Assembly: GCA_027050975.1 (NCBI GenBank)
Contig: JALUAR010000085.1
Location: 1-12,268, forward strand
DNA: 12,268 nt
Direction: 5' to 3'
Origin: Thermodesulfovibrio sp.
GTDB lineage: Bacteria > Nitrospirota > Thermodesulfovibrionia > Thermodesulfovibrionales > JdFR-85
Shown: positions 1 to 5,589 of the stretch, in pieces
Position numbering within the stretch: position 1 is the stretch's first letter
Layout: each line of letters starts with the position of its first letter
Notes under the pieces: generated by a model
The model's database searches: none
What the model saw: the letters and a program-made list of their open reading frames with translations, nothing else
Told to the model about the DNA's origin: nothing
Program-made: the position numbers and the translations under genes

Positions 1-129
1 TTCTATGTCTGCGCATCATGTGTAAAGCCTTACGGGCTTGAGGATGCGGAGCTAATAAAAAATGCCGAAATAAAGCCGGGAAGCTTTCTTGGTGAAATGC
101 TACTTGAAAGACAGAGTGTAAGTTTTTAA
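1..129 (+). CDS. DsrE-like sulfur-relay family protein, C-terminal fragment
   Basis: The window opens inside a reading frame that encodes 42 residues and ends at TAA 127-129. The visible part contains a CxxC-like stretch (YVCASCVKPYGL), then an acidic helix and a short hydrophobic end. A cysteine-containing strand followed by a 'GL...ELI..A/GV' segment near the C-terminus is typical of DsrE/DsrF-like and related small sulfur-relay or putative peroxiredoxin-like proteins. Such proteins carry persulfide sulfur on a conserved cysteine or have unknown roles. The start and most of the domain lie outside the window, so the family call rests on this short tail. The next gene begins 17 bases downstream on the same strand, which suggests cotranscription. 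Confidence 0.5.
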   Translation, partial: FYVCASCVKPYGLEDAELIKNAEIKPGSFLGEMLLERQSVSF

Positions 130-146
130 CAGGGAGGTGATAGGTA

Positions 147-419
147 GTGCCAATTTATGAGTACAGGTGCCTGAGTTGCGAAAAGGAGCTTGAAGTTGTT
201 CAGAAATTCAGCGATGCCCCCCTGTCTACATGCCCGGAGTGCGGTGGGGAACTGAAGAAGCTAATATCTCATAGCTCTTTCGTGCTTAAGGGAAGCGGAT
301 GGTATGTGACAGACTATCCTTCACCTGAGAGGAAAAAGGCAATGGAGGCTGAAAAAAAGGCCTCGGGAGAATCGAAAGACTCAAAAGGAGATAAGAAAAC
401 TGAAAAGACCAAGGTTTGA
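147..419 (+). CDS. FmdB-family zinc-ribbon protein
   Basis: A 90-residue protein with the MPIYEYRC opening characteristic of FmdB/CxxC_CxxC_SSSS proteins. Two cysteine pairs (C8/C11 and C29/C32) form a rubredoxin-like zinc ribbon over the first 40 or so residues, followed by a 'SHSSFVLKGSGWY' segment also usual in the family. The last 30 residues are highly charged and lysine-rich, probably disordered. The start is GTG at 147, preceded by a strong ribosome-binding site (AGGGAGGTGA, 131-140). The family is named from a proposed regulator of formamidase/amidase genes, but its general role is unknown and no partner is suggested here. The 3' end overlaps the probable start of the next gene by 20 bases. 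Confidence 0.88.
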   Translation: MPIYEYRCLSCEKELEVVQKFSDAPLSTCPECGGELKKLISHSSFVLKGSGWYVTDYPSPERKKAMEAEKKASGESKDSKGDKKTEKTKV

Positions 420-1173
420 AAACCTGCATTTCCATATCCCTTTTAACAGGATTGAAGAGCATAGAGACGATATTGACTTCTTCAAACTGAATCTGGAGGT
501 CTATTTTGATGCCTTTGCACTGGAAGAGGTATCACCACAGAGATTCTCAGAGGAGATCTCCAGATTCAGCTACACCCCTTCTCTAACCATACACGGGCCC
601 TTTATGGACCTGTCTCCCGGTGCAATCGACCCCCTGGTTCGAGAGGTCACTATAAAGAGATACAAACAGACACTATCCCTTGCTGAAGCGGTTCCTACAA
701 GAGTGCTAGTCTTCCACTCAGGTTATGACAAGTGGAAATATGACCATAAAATTGATGTATGGCTGGATGCAAGCCTGAAGACATGGGAGATTATTGTAAA
801 AGAGGCTGAATCACGAGGAATAAGGATAGCCATTGAGAATATCTTTGAGGACAATCCCGAAAACCTCAGACTGCTTATGGAGAGGATGCATACGGACCAC
901 TTTGGTATCTGCTTTGACACGGGACATTTTAATCTCTTCTCAAGTGTTTCCCTGGATGAATGGCTGGATGCAATAGGTTCTTATATTTTTGAACTCCATA
1001 TCCATGACAATGATGGCACTGCTGACCAACACTGCGCCCCGGGAGAAGGCAGGTTTGACTTCAATGCCCTATTCGATAGAATAGATCCTGAGAATGAGAA
1101 TATTATCTTCACAGTTGAGGCCCATAGTGCTGAGCAGGTGAGAAAAGCATTACAGTTCTTCTACTATGCATAA
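400..1173 (+). CDS. TIM-barrel sugar phosphate isomerase/epimerase (AP endonuclease 2 family)
   Basis: About 257 residues of an xylose-isomerase-like/endonuclease IV-like TIM barrel. Visible barrel motifs include the strand 'IHGPFMDLSPGA', 'VLVFHSGY', the metal-ligand glutamate in 'IAIENIFED', 'GICFDTGHFNLF', 'ELHIHDNDG' and the final 'FTVEAHS' glutamate. Together these supply the Glu/Asp/His set that binds divalent metals in this superfamily. The first ATG (604) would cut off two barrel strands. Family-like sequence (FENLHFHIPFNRIEEH, FKLNLEVYFD) runs in frame from about 415, and no ATG, GTG or TTG lies there. CTG at 400 has AAAAGGAG (383-390) nine bases upstream and is the best start, overlapping fmdB by 20 bases. 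Substrate is unknown. The 3' end overlaps the convergent response-regulator gene by 24 bases. Confidence 0.75.
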   Translation: MKRPRFENLHFHIPFNRIEEHRDDIDFFKLNLEVYFDAFALEEVSPQRFSEEISRFSYTPSLTIHGPFMDLSPGAIDPLVREVTIKRYKQTLSLAEAVPTRVLVFHSGYDKWKYDHKIDVWLDASLKTWEIIVKEAESRGIRIAIENIFEDNPENLRLLMERMHTDHFGICFDTGHFNLFSSVSLDEWLDAIGSYIFELHIHDNDGTADQHCAPGEGRFDFNALFDRIDPENENIIFTVEAHSAEQVRKALQFFYYA

Positions 1174-1488
1174 TATCTCCTTTATACTGAAAGGCTTCTG
1201 TATAAAATTATCTGCTCCGGCATCATAGAAGCTCTTCTTTTTATTTAAGGCGCTTATACCTATAATCAGTGTGTCTGGTTTAACCCTCTTGATGTGACGT
1301 ACGATGTCGGTTCCTACTCCTTCTGAAATGATAAAATCGACAAAGGTGAGATCAATGTGATTGTTCTCTATTATGGCAAAAGCCTCTTCCACTGTGGATG
1401 CCTCTTTTACGTTATGGCCAAGGTGCATAAATATATCCTTAATTAATTGGCGGATAGCAGGATCATCATCAACTACCAATACTTGCAT
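1150..1488 (-). CDS. Single-domain response regulator (CheY-like receiver)
   Basis: A 112-residue protein consisting only of a receiver domain. The acidic pocket is D7-D9 at the end of strand 1, the phospho-acceptor is D51 (LTFVDF), the switch Ser is S79 (IIGIS), and the invariant Lys is K98 in the QKPF motif. The usual 'D-x-x-M/L-P-x-x-x-G' loop reads DFIISEGVGTD, so the conserved proline is absent. With no output domain it probably acts by protein-protein contact in a phosphorelay. No kinase gene is visible in the window. It is divergent from the XRE regulator at 1598 and has a near-consensus promoter whose -10 lies only five bases from the ATG, with no Shine-Dalgarno sequence. This suggests a leaderless mRNA. 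Confidence 0.88.
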   Translation of the reverse strand: MQVLVVDDDPAIRQLIKDIFMHLGHNVKEASTVEEAFAIIENNHIDLTFVDFIISEGVGTDIVRHIKRVKPDTLIIGISALNKKKSFYDAGADNFIQKPFSIKEILCIVEEL

Positions 1489-1493
1489 ATTAC

Positions 1494-1522
1494 AATATAC
1501 AACTTCTGATTGTATATGTCAA
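1494..1522 (-). promoter_or_regulatory. Sigma-70-type promoter for the response regulator
   Basis: On the minus strand, TTGACA (1517-1522), a 17-base spacer and TATATT (1494-1499) form an almost perfect sigma-70 promoter. The -10 ends five bases before the ATG at 1488. A start point about seven bases past the -10 would fall at or within one or two bases of the initiation codon, so the transcript should be leaderless. Confidence 0.75.
1495..1517. promoter_or_regulatory. Perfect inverted repeat inside promoter (candidate operator)
   Basis: ATATACAA (1495-1502) and TTGTATAT (1510-1517) are exact inverted repeats separated by seven bases. The 23-bp palindrome fills the space between the -35 and -10 boxes of the response-regulator promoter and overlaps the -10. 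This is a classic position for a repressor dimer. The divergent XRE protein encoded at 1598 is a natural candidate to bind it, but that is inference. Confidence 0.5.
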
Positions 1523-1597
1523 GATAGCAATCTCTGATTTATAGACAAATAAAATTCAGTTGCTACATGCTAATAAAGATTTTTTGAGGGCCTCGGT

Positions 1598-1972
1598 ATG
1601 GATGAAATCAGACAGAAGAGAAAAGCCATGACAGGGCAGCTTATCAGGGCTGCCAGGAGGAGTAAGGGGCTGTCCCAGATGAAGCTGGCAGAGCGAATCG
1701 GCGTTACCTACCAGCAGGTTCAGAAATACGAATCGGGCAAGGATGACATTCCCTTCAGCCGTATTTATGATATCGCGGAAGCCCTGAAAATACCTGTCTC
1801 GAATCTTCTTATCACAGAAGAGAGCCCGAACCTTGAGAGAGTCGAAGAGGTTCCGGGGATTTACGGTGCCCTGAATATGCAGGAAAAAAGGCTCATCAAT
1901 CTCTTCCGCAAAGTAAAAGACAGACAGAAAAGGGCCCTCGTTCTAAAGCTTTTGGAAGCACTGAAGGAATAA
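1598..1972 (+). CDS. XRE-family helix-turn-helix transcriptional regulator
   Basis: A 124-residue protein with an N-terminal Cro/C1-type helix-turn-helix domain at about residues 13-70. Recognisable parts are 'IRAARRSKGLSQMKLAERIGV', the recognition region 'TYQQVQKYESGKDDIP' and 'IAEALKIPVSNLL'. The C-terminal 35 residues are a charged, helical segment (QEKRLINLFRKVKDRQ...LLEALKE) like the dimerising tail of SinR-like regulators in proteobacteria. ATG 1598 has GAGGG seven bases upstream. It is divergent from the response regulator across 109 bp that contain a perfect palindrome, so auto- or cross-regulation of that promoter is plausible. No strong promoter of its own is obvious; a weak extended -10 (TGC-TAATAA, 1568-1576) is the best I see. 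It ends six bases from the convergent rimI. Confidence 0.9.
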   Translation: MDEIRQKRKAMTGQLIRAARRSKGLSQMKLAERIGVTYQQVQKYESGKDDIPFSRIYDIAEALKIPVSNLLITEESPNLERVEEVPGIYGALNMQEKRLINLFRKVKDRQKRALVLKLLEALKE

Positions 1973-1978
1973 ACCACC

Positions 1979-2458
1979 TCAGAAGACAAACTTCATAATG
2001 GCTGCATCCTCTTTCGGACGGATATAATACCCCCTCCTGAGCCCAGCCATCCTGAAACCAAGGGATTCATACAAATTTCGCGCAGCCATATTAGATGCCC
2101 GCACCTCCAGAAAGACCTCCTTGCAACCACAAAGGTAGAGCTTTCCCAACATATGTCTGACCAGCCTCTTGGCAACTCCCCTACGACGAAACTCCGGTCT
2201 GACCGCAAGATCAAGAATGTGCCCCTCATCCATGACATATCCGCCGCAGATGTATCCTATTATCAATGAACCTTTTGTTGCAACCAGACAAAGCGATAGT
2301 GGATTGCTTATCTCTGTTAGAAAGGACTCCTCGGACCAGGGGGTACTGAAAGAGATATGTTCTATCTCAATGACCTGGGGCAGGTCATCTTCTCTCATAT
2401 CCCGTATTTGAAATGACTCTGTATCCGAGGGGTGATACTGATTTGAACTCATATTCAA
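1979..2458 (-). CDS. rimI: Ribosomal protein S18-alanine N-acetyltransferase RimI (GNAT family)
   Basis: A 159-residue GNAT acetyltransferase. After a 17-residue leader it shows the RimI pattern: 'IRDMREDDLPQVIEIEHISFSTPWSEESF', then 'HILDLAVRPEFRRRGVAKRLV' containing the R/Q-x-x-G-x-A/G acetyl-CoA pyrophosphate loop. It ends with 'LEVRASNMAARNLYESLGF' and 'GYYIRPKEDAAIMKF'. RimI acetylates the N-terminal alanine of ribosomal protein S18. TTG at 2458 sits six bases after AAGAGG (2465-2470), while the in-frame ATG at 2452 is twelve bases away, so the TTG start is favoured. A good promoter lies just upstream, giving a leader of only about 16 bases. A GNAT enzyme acting on a different protein N-terminus cannot be excluded. 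Confidence 0.87.
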   Translation of the reverse strand: MNMSSNQYHPSDTESFQIRDMREDDLPQVIEIEHISFSTPWSEESFLTEISNPLSLCLVATKGSLIIGYICGGYVMDEGHILDLAVRPEFRRRGVAKRLVRHMLGKLYLCGCKEVFLEVRASNMAARNLYESLGFRMAGLRRGYYIRPKEDAAIMKFVF

Positions 2459-2480
2459 GATATGCCTCTTCTTTTTATAA

Positions 2481-2508
2481 ACTATACCACACCATGTCCG
2501 AAAGTCAA
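2481..2508 (-). promoter_or_regulatory. Sigma-70-type promoter for rimI
   Basis: On the minus strand, TTGACT (2503-2508), a 16-base spacer and TATAGT (2481-2486) form a strong promoter, with TGG directly before the -10 (extended -10). The predicted start near 2474 leaves about 16 bases before the TTG codon. Its -35 lies 29 bases from that of the divergent rpmH promoter. Confidence 0.7.
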
Positions 2509-2537
2509 ACAGATATGCTTGGAACAGACAGGAAATG

Positions 2538-2567
2538 TTGACTTAATCACCCGAAAGTTTTTATACT
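2538..2567 (+). promoter_or_regulatory. Sigma-70-type promoter for the rpmH-rnpA-yidD-yidC cluster
   Basis: TTGACT (2538-2543), an 18-base spacer and TATACT (2562-2567), or 17 bases to TTATAC. The predicted transcript begins near 2574 and has a leader of about 30 bases containing AAAAGGAG before the rpmH ATG. A strong promoter is expected for a ribosomal protein gene. Confidence 0.7.
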
Positions 2568-2604
2568 TTTAGACTGTAATCCGACTTAAAAGGAGTGCGT
2601 AACA

Positions 2605-2745
2605 ATGGGAGCGTACACAACATACCATCCACACAGAATTAAGAGAAAGAGAACCCATGGCTTTCTGAAGAGAAAAAGGACAAAAGGGGGCCGCAGGGTA
2701 CTCAAAAGAAGACGCGCAAAAGGACGCAAAAGATTGACAGTCTAA
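2605..2745 (+). CDS. rpmH: Large ribosomal subunit protein bL34
   Basis: A 46-residue, extremely basic protein. It contains the L34 signature: 'RIKRKRTHGFLKRKRTKGG' through the middle and 'VLKRRRAKGRKRLTV' at the end, with the invariant THGF and the RRAKGRKRL tail. The opening (MGAYTTYHPH) differs from the common MKRTYQPS form but keeps the aromatic-x-P pattern, so the protein is a couple of residues longer than the E. coli form. AAAAGGAG (2588-2595) precedes the ATG by nine bases. It is first in the conserved rpmH-rnpA-yidD-yidC cluster, and its last 13 bases probably overlap the start of rnpA. In many bacteria this cluster adjoins dnaA and oriC, but here the upstream neighbour is rimI. Confidence 0.95.
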   Translation: MGAYTTYHPHRIKRKRTHGFLKRKRTKGGRRVLKRRRAKGRKRLTV

Positions 2746-3056
2746 GGCGCAAGTCTGACATCCAGAACCTCTTTGCCAGAGGAAAAAAGATTGTTACACC
2801 CTACTTTGTCCTTTATGTCTCGGACAATGACCTTGGCACTTTAAGGACAGCAGTGATTGCAGGCAAAGGGATTGGCAAGGCGGTTGTCAGAAACCGTGTG
2901 AGACGTATCTTAAAAGAGGCAATAAGGCTCTCCATCAAAGAGGGCCACATAACTTTAAAGGGGAAGGACATAATTATTGTAGCTCGCAAAAAGGCTGTTA
3001 ACGCAAAGACAACCGAAATTCTGCCTGTTGTTACAGAGGCCCTGAGATCAACATAA
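2733..3056 (+). CDS. rnpA: Ribonuclease P protein component
   Basis: RNase P protein binds the catalytic RNA and the 5' leader of precursor tRNA. The frame reads IDSLRRKSDIQNLFARGKK, then TPYFVLYV (the FxxLxV-type leader-binding cleft) and the diagnostic 'GKAVVRNRVRRILKEAIR' RNR motif. It ends at TAA 3054-3056. From ATT 2733 the protein is 107 residues, normal for the family. No ATG, GTG, TTG or CTG is in frame between the stop at 2640 and GTG 2853. Starting at that GTG would give only 67 residues and lose the N-terminal strands. ATT 2733 has AAAGGA (2719-2724) eight bases upstream inside rpmH, and the start overlaps rpmH by 13 bases. A frameshift in the assembly or ribosomal slippage from rpmH are alternatives. 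Confidence 0.82.
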   Translation: MDSLRRKSDIQNLFARGKKIVTPYFVLYVSDNDLGTLRTAVIAGKGIGKAVVRNRVRRILKEAIRLSIKEGHITLKGKDIIIVARKKAVNAKTTEILPVVTEALRST

Positions 3057-3265
3057 TGAAAAGTGTTGCTATCTATATAATAAAAATTTACCAGGCTGTG
3101 GTCTCTCCACTGTTTCCAAGAAGCTGTAGGTTCATGCCGACATGTTCCGAATACTCTATAGAGGCAATAAATCGATATGGAATTCTAAAAGGCGGATTTC
3201 TGGCACTTAAGCGAATTCTCAAATGTCACCCGTTCCATCCGGGTGGATATGACCCTGTGAGGTGA
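3056..3265 (+). CDS. yidD: Membrane protein insertion efficiency factor YidD
   Basis: A 69-residue protein with every YidD hallmark: an amphipathic N-terminus (MKSVAIYIIKIYQAVVSPLFP), then 'RSCRFMPTCSEYSIEAINRYG' with two of the conserved cysteines, 'GGFLALKRILKCHPFHPGGYDPV' with the third cysteine and the HP...PGG.DPV ending. YidD is a small inner-membrane-associated protein that assists YidC/Sec-dependent insertion. The ATG overlaps the rnpA stop by one base (TAATG), which implies translational coupling. Its own stop overlaps the ribosome-binding site of yidC. Length and gene order are standard. Confidence 0.96.
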   Translation: MKSVAIYIIKIYQAVVSPLFPRSCRFMPTCSEYSIEAINRYGILKGGFLALKRILKCHPFHPGGYDPVR

Positions 3266-3267
3266 AA

Positions 3268-4830
3268 ATGGAAGAAGGTTTCGAGAAAAAGGCATTACTT
3301 GCCATAGTTCTATCACTTTTGGTTCTGTTGGGATATCAATATTTCTTCGCTCCTCCACCTCCTCCACCACCAACGGAGAAAGTGGCAAAAACAGAGCAAG
3401 AGCAGAAAACCGTCTCTGCAGAAAAGCCCCTGTTAAAAGAAAATGAAAAAGCCATTCTTCCTGCCACACCTGACGATGGTAAGGAGCGAGAAATTACGGT
3501 AGAGACACCTCTTTACAAGGCCGTGCTATCCACAAGAGGGGCAACCATAAAACTGTGGCAGCTAAAGAAATATCTTGATGACAACGGTGAAGAGGTTTTC
3601 CTCCAGAGACCGGACAGGAGAGTGCCGGCTCTTGCCATTGGATTTAATGATGAGTTCAGCCTTGGCAGGGTAAATTTCGCCCTCGTCAACCAGATAGATT
3701 CTATTGTTTTAAACAGCGCTGATCAGAAGGAGACAATAACATTTGTTTATCATAGTGGTGATTTACTTGTCAAAAGGACTTATACCTTTTATGGCAACGA
3801 CTACAGGGTTGATGTAAAGGAAATGGTACAGGGAAGAAACAACTACTGGCTTACCCTTGGAACCGGATTCGGCATCTCCGGCGCAGGAGGCTACGGCGGA
3901 CATACCGGTCCGGTAATCCTTAAGGATGCTGACAGAATAGAGATAAAGCCTGACAAGCTTAAGACACCGGAGGTATATTCGGAAGGCCTGAGGTGGGTAG
4001 CCCAGGAGGACAAGTACTTCTTTGCATCCATTGTTCCACTAAAAGAGGCTACTGCCAAGGTTTATCGGGCTGATAGCTCCGATGTGATAGTAGCTCTGAA
4101 CCTTCCTGCCGGAGAAAACAGCTATATACTTTATGTTGGACCTAAAGAGCATGACAGATTAAAACAGCTTGGAGTAGGACTGGAGTATATTGTTGATTTT
4201 GGCTTCTTCTCGATCATTGCACGTCCAATCTTCTGGATACTCAAACAGCTTTACAAACTCACAGGCAATTACGGATGGGCAATAATTCTATTGACCATCA
4301 TACTTCGTATTCCCTTTATTCCCCTGATCAGCAAGGGACAGAAATCCATGAAGAAGCTTCAGGCACTTCAGCCGAAGATGAATGAGATCAGGCAAAAATA
4401 CAAAAAAGATCCCCAGAGAATGCAGAAAGAGATGATGGAACTTTACAAGAAGTACAAAGTAAATCCAATGAGCGGGTGTCTGCCCATGCTTGTCCAGATA
4501 CCGGTCTTTTTTGCCCTTTATAAGGTTCTTCTAATTGCCATAGAACTCAGGGGAGCTCCATTCATGTTATGGATAAAAGACCTTTCTGAGAAGGACCCTT
4601 ATTACATTCTGCCGATTGTAATGGGCATCACTATGTATATTCAGCAAAAGATGACTCCATCAACTGCTGATACCCAGCAGCAAAAGATTATGAACTATTT
4701 ACCAATAATATTCACTTTTCTATTCCTTAACTTCCCCTCCGGACTTGTGCTCTACTGGCTCGTGAGTAATATTCTGAGCATTATTCAGCAGTATTATGTA
4801 AACAGGAAATTGGCTGCTTCACAGCAATAA
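3268..4830 (+). CDS. yidC: Membrane protein insertase YidC
   Basis: About 520 residues. One N-terminal membrane helix (about 9-27) is followed by a tract of seven prolines (29-35), a charged linker and a large periplasmic beta domain (about 70-290). The insertase core begins near 'FFSIIARPIFWILKQLY'. The conserved groove arginine is R347 in 'IILLTIILRIPFIPL'; the coiled cytoplasmic hairpin 'KKLQALQPKMNEIRQKYKKD' and the 'NPMSGCLPMLVQIPVFFALYKVL' helix follow. The last helices are 'PIIFTFLFLNFPSGLVLYW' and neighbours. ATG 3268 has GAGG (3259-3262) five bases upstream and is preferred over the in-frame GTG 3262, which overlaps that site. The periplasmic domain marks a Gram-negative-type YidC. 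It inserts membrane proteins alone or with SecYEG. Confidence 0.96.
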   Translation: MEEGFEKKALLAIVLSLLVLLGYQYFFAPPPPPPPTEKVAKTEQEQKTVSAEKPLLKENEKAILPATPDDGKEREITVETPLYKAVLSTRGATIKLWQLKKYLDDNGEEVFLQRPDRRVPALAIGFNDEFSLGRVNFALVNQIDSIVLNSADQKETITFVYHSGDLLVKRTYTFYGNDYRVDVKEMVQGRNNYWLTLGTGFGISGAGGYGGHTGPVILKDADRIEIKPDKLKTPEVYSEGLRWVAQEDKYFFASIVPLKEATAKVYRADSSDVIVALNLPAGENSYILYVGPKEHDRLKQLGVGLEYIVDFGFFSIIARPIFWILKQLYKLTGNYGWAIILLTIILRIPFIPLISKGQKSMKKLQALQPKMNEIRQKYKKDPQRMQKEMMELYKKYKVNPMSGCLPMLVQIPVFFALYKVLLIAIELRGAPFMLWIKDLSEKDPYYILPIVMGITMYIQQKMTPSTADTQQQKIMNYLPIIFTFLFLNFPSGLVLYWLVSNILSIIQQYYVNRKLAASQQ

Positions 4831-4926
4831 CAGATTGCAAGGGAACCTGTAGCAGTCATTGCCCACTGTCTGATAAACGAGTCAGTCTGTAATTTGGGGT
4901 GGTGTATTTGGCAGGCATTTTTGAGT

Positions 4927-4932
4927 TATAAT
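4927..4932 (+). promoter_or_regulatory. Candidate -10 box upstream of the YkgJ-like pair
   Basis: An exact TATAAT lies 52 bases before the first YkgJ-like gene, in the 154-bp gap after yidC. The TTGGCA at 4908-4913 is only 13 bases upstream, too close for a standard -35, so this promoter is weakly supported. I see no convincing terminator after yidC, and the cluster may simply be read through. Nothing else in the gap is recognisable. Confidence 0.3.
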
Positions 4933-4984
4933 TTAGAATATACTTATCCTTAAAGAGGTTATTTTGATTTCCAGGAGGTAGCAG

Positions 4985-5578
4985 ATGGAAAGCACAATGG
5001 AGTTAGATATATCACAATATCTTGACAGGCTATACGAGATTTACCACGAGATTGATTCAGCCTACTCTTCGGCAGCTGAATACTACGGGTTCAGCTGTGA
5101 AGGCTGCCAGGAAAACTGTTGTAACACAGTCTTTTATCATCATACCCTGATAGAGTATTTTGGTGTATTAGAAGGCTTTGACACCCTTCCCGAGCCCCTC
5201 AAAGAGGAGGCACTTGGCAAGGCTGAGGAGTATGTAAAGACCCTCAACCGCTACCGTGGAAAAGAGGAGCAGATCAAATTAATGTGCCCCCTGAATTTTG
5301 ACGGACTTTGCAAGATTTATGAGTATCGTCCTTTAATCTGCAGAATCCACGGGCTCCCGGGAGAGTTAAACCATCCAACCAAAGGCAAACAGCCTTTCAG
5401 TGGCTGCAAGAGATTTGAAGCAACGAACCATAAGGAAAGAACTCAGATCATAGACAGAACCCCTTTCTATACCCGGATAGCCACACTGGAAAGCGAGGTA
5501 AGACGCAGTATGGACTATCTCATGAAATTCAATAAGACAATTGCAGAGATGCTTCTTGACAGGAATCTCCTGAGCTAA
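4985..5578 (+). CDS. YkgJ-family cysteine cluster protein (first of a tandem pair)
   Basis: A 197-residue soluble protein of the UPF0153/YkgJ cysteine-cluster family, thought to bind zinc or iron but without a proven function. Eight cysteines fall in the family pattern: C38-x2-C41-x3-C45-C46, then C101 in 'MCPLNFDGLCKIYEYRPLICR' (C101, C109, C119) and C141 in 'SGCKRF'. An N-terminal helical segment (LDRLYEIYHEIDSAY) precedes the cluster, and a long helix with 'DRTPFYTRIATLE' follows it. ATG 4985 has a strong AGGAGGT site seven bases upstream. The next gene, 11 bases downstream, is a clear paralog with the same eight cysteines. Placement after yidC does not define a role. Confidence 0.85.
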   Translation: MESTMELDISQYLDRLYEIYHEIDSAYSSAAEYYGFSCEGCQENCCNTVFYHHTLIEYFGVLEGFDTLPEPLKEEALGKAEEYVKTLNRYRGKEEQIKLMCPLNFDGLCKIYEYRPLICRIHGLPGELNHPTKGKQPFSGCKRFEATNHKERTQIIDRTPFYTRIATLESEVRRSMDYLMKFNKTIAEMLLDRNLLS

Positions 5579-5589
5579 AGAAGGCCTCA

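Noticed and set aside
2853..3056. A short rnpA starting at GTG 2853
   Set aside because: Family-specific sequence continues upstream in the same frame, and this start would delete the N-terminal third of the RNase P protein.
4908..4924. Possible sigma-54 (-24/-12) promoter TGGCAGGCATTTTTGA upstream of the YkgJ pair
   Set aside because: The -24 GG is present, but the invariant GC at -12 is missing at the required spacing.
4831..4984. Intrinsic terminator after yidC
   Set aside because: Only weak, interrupted inverted repeats (around ACTG...CAGT) and no following T tract.
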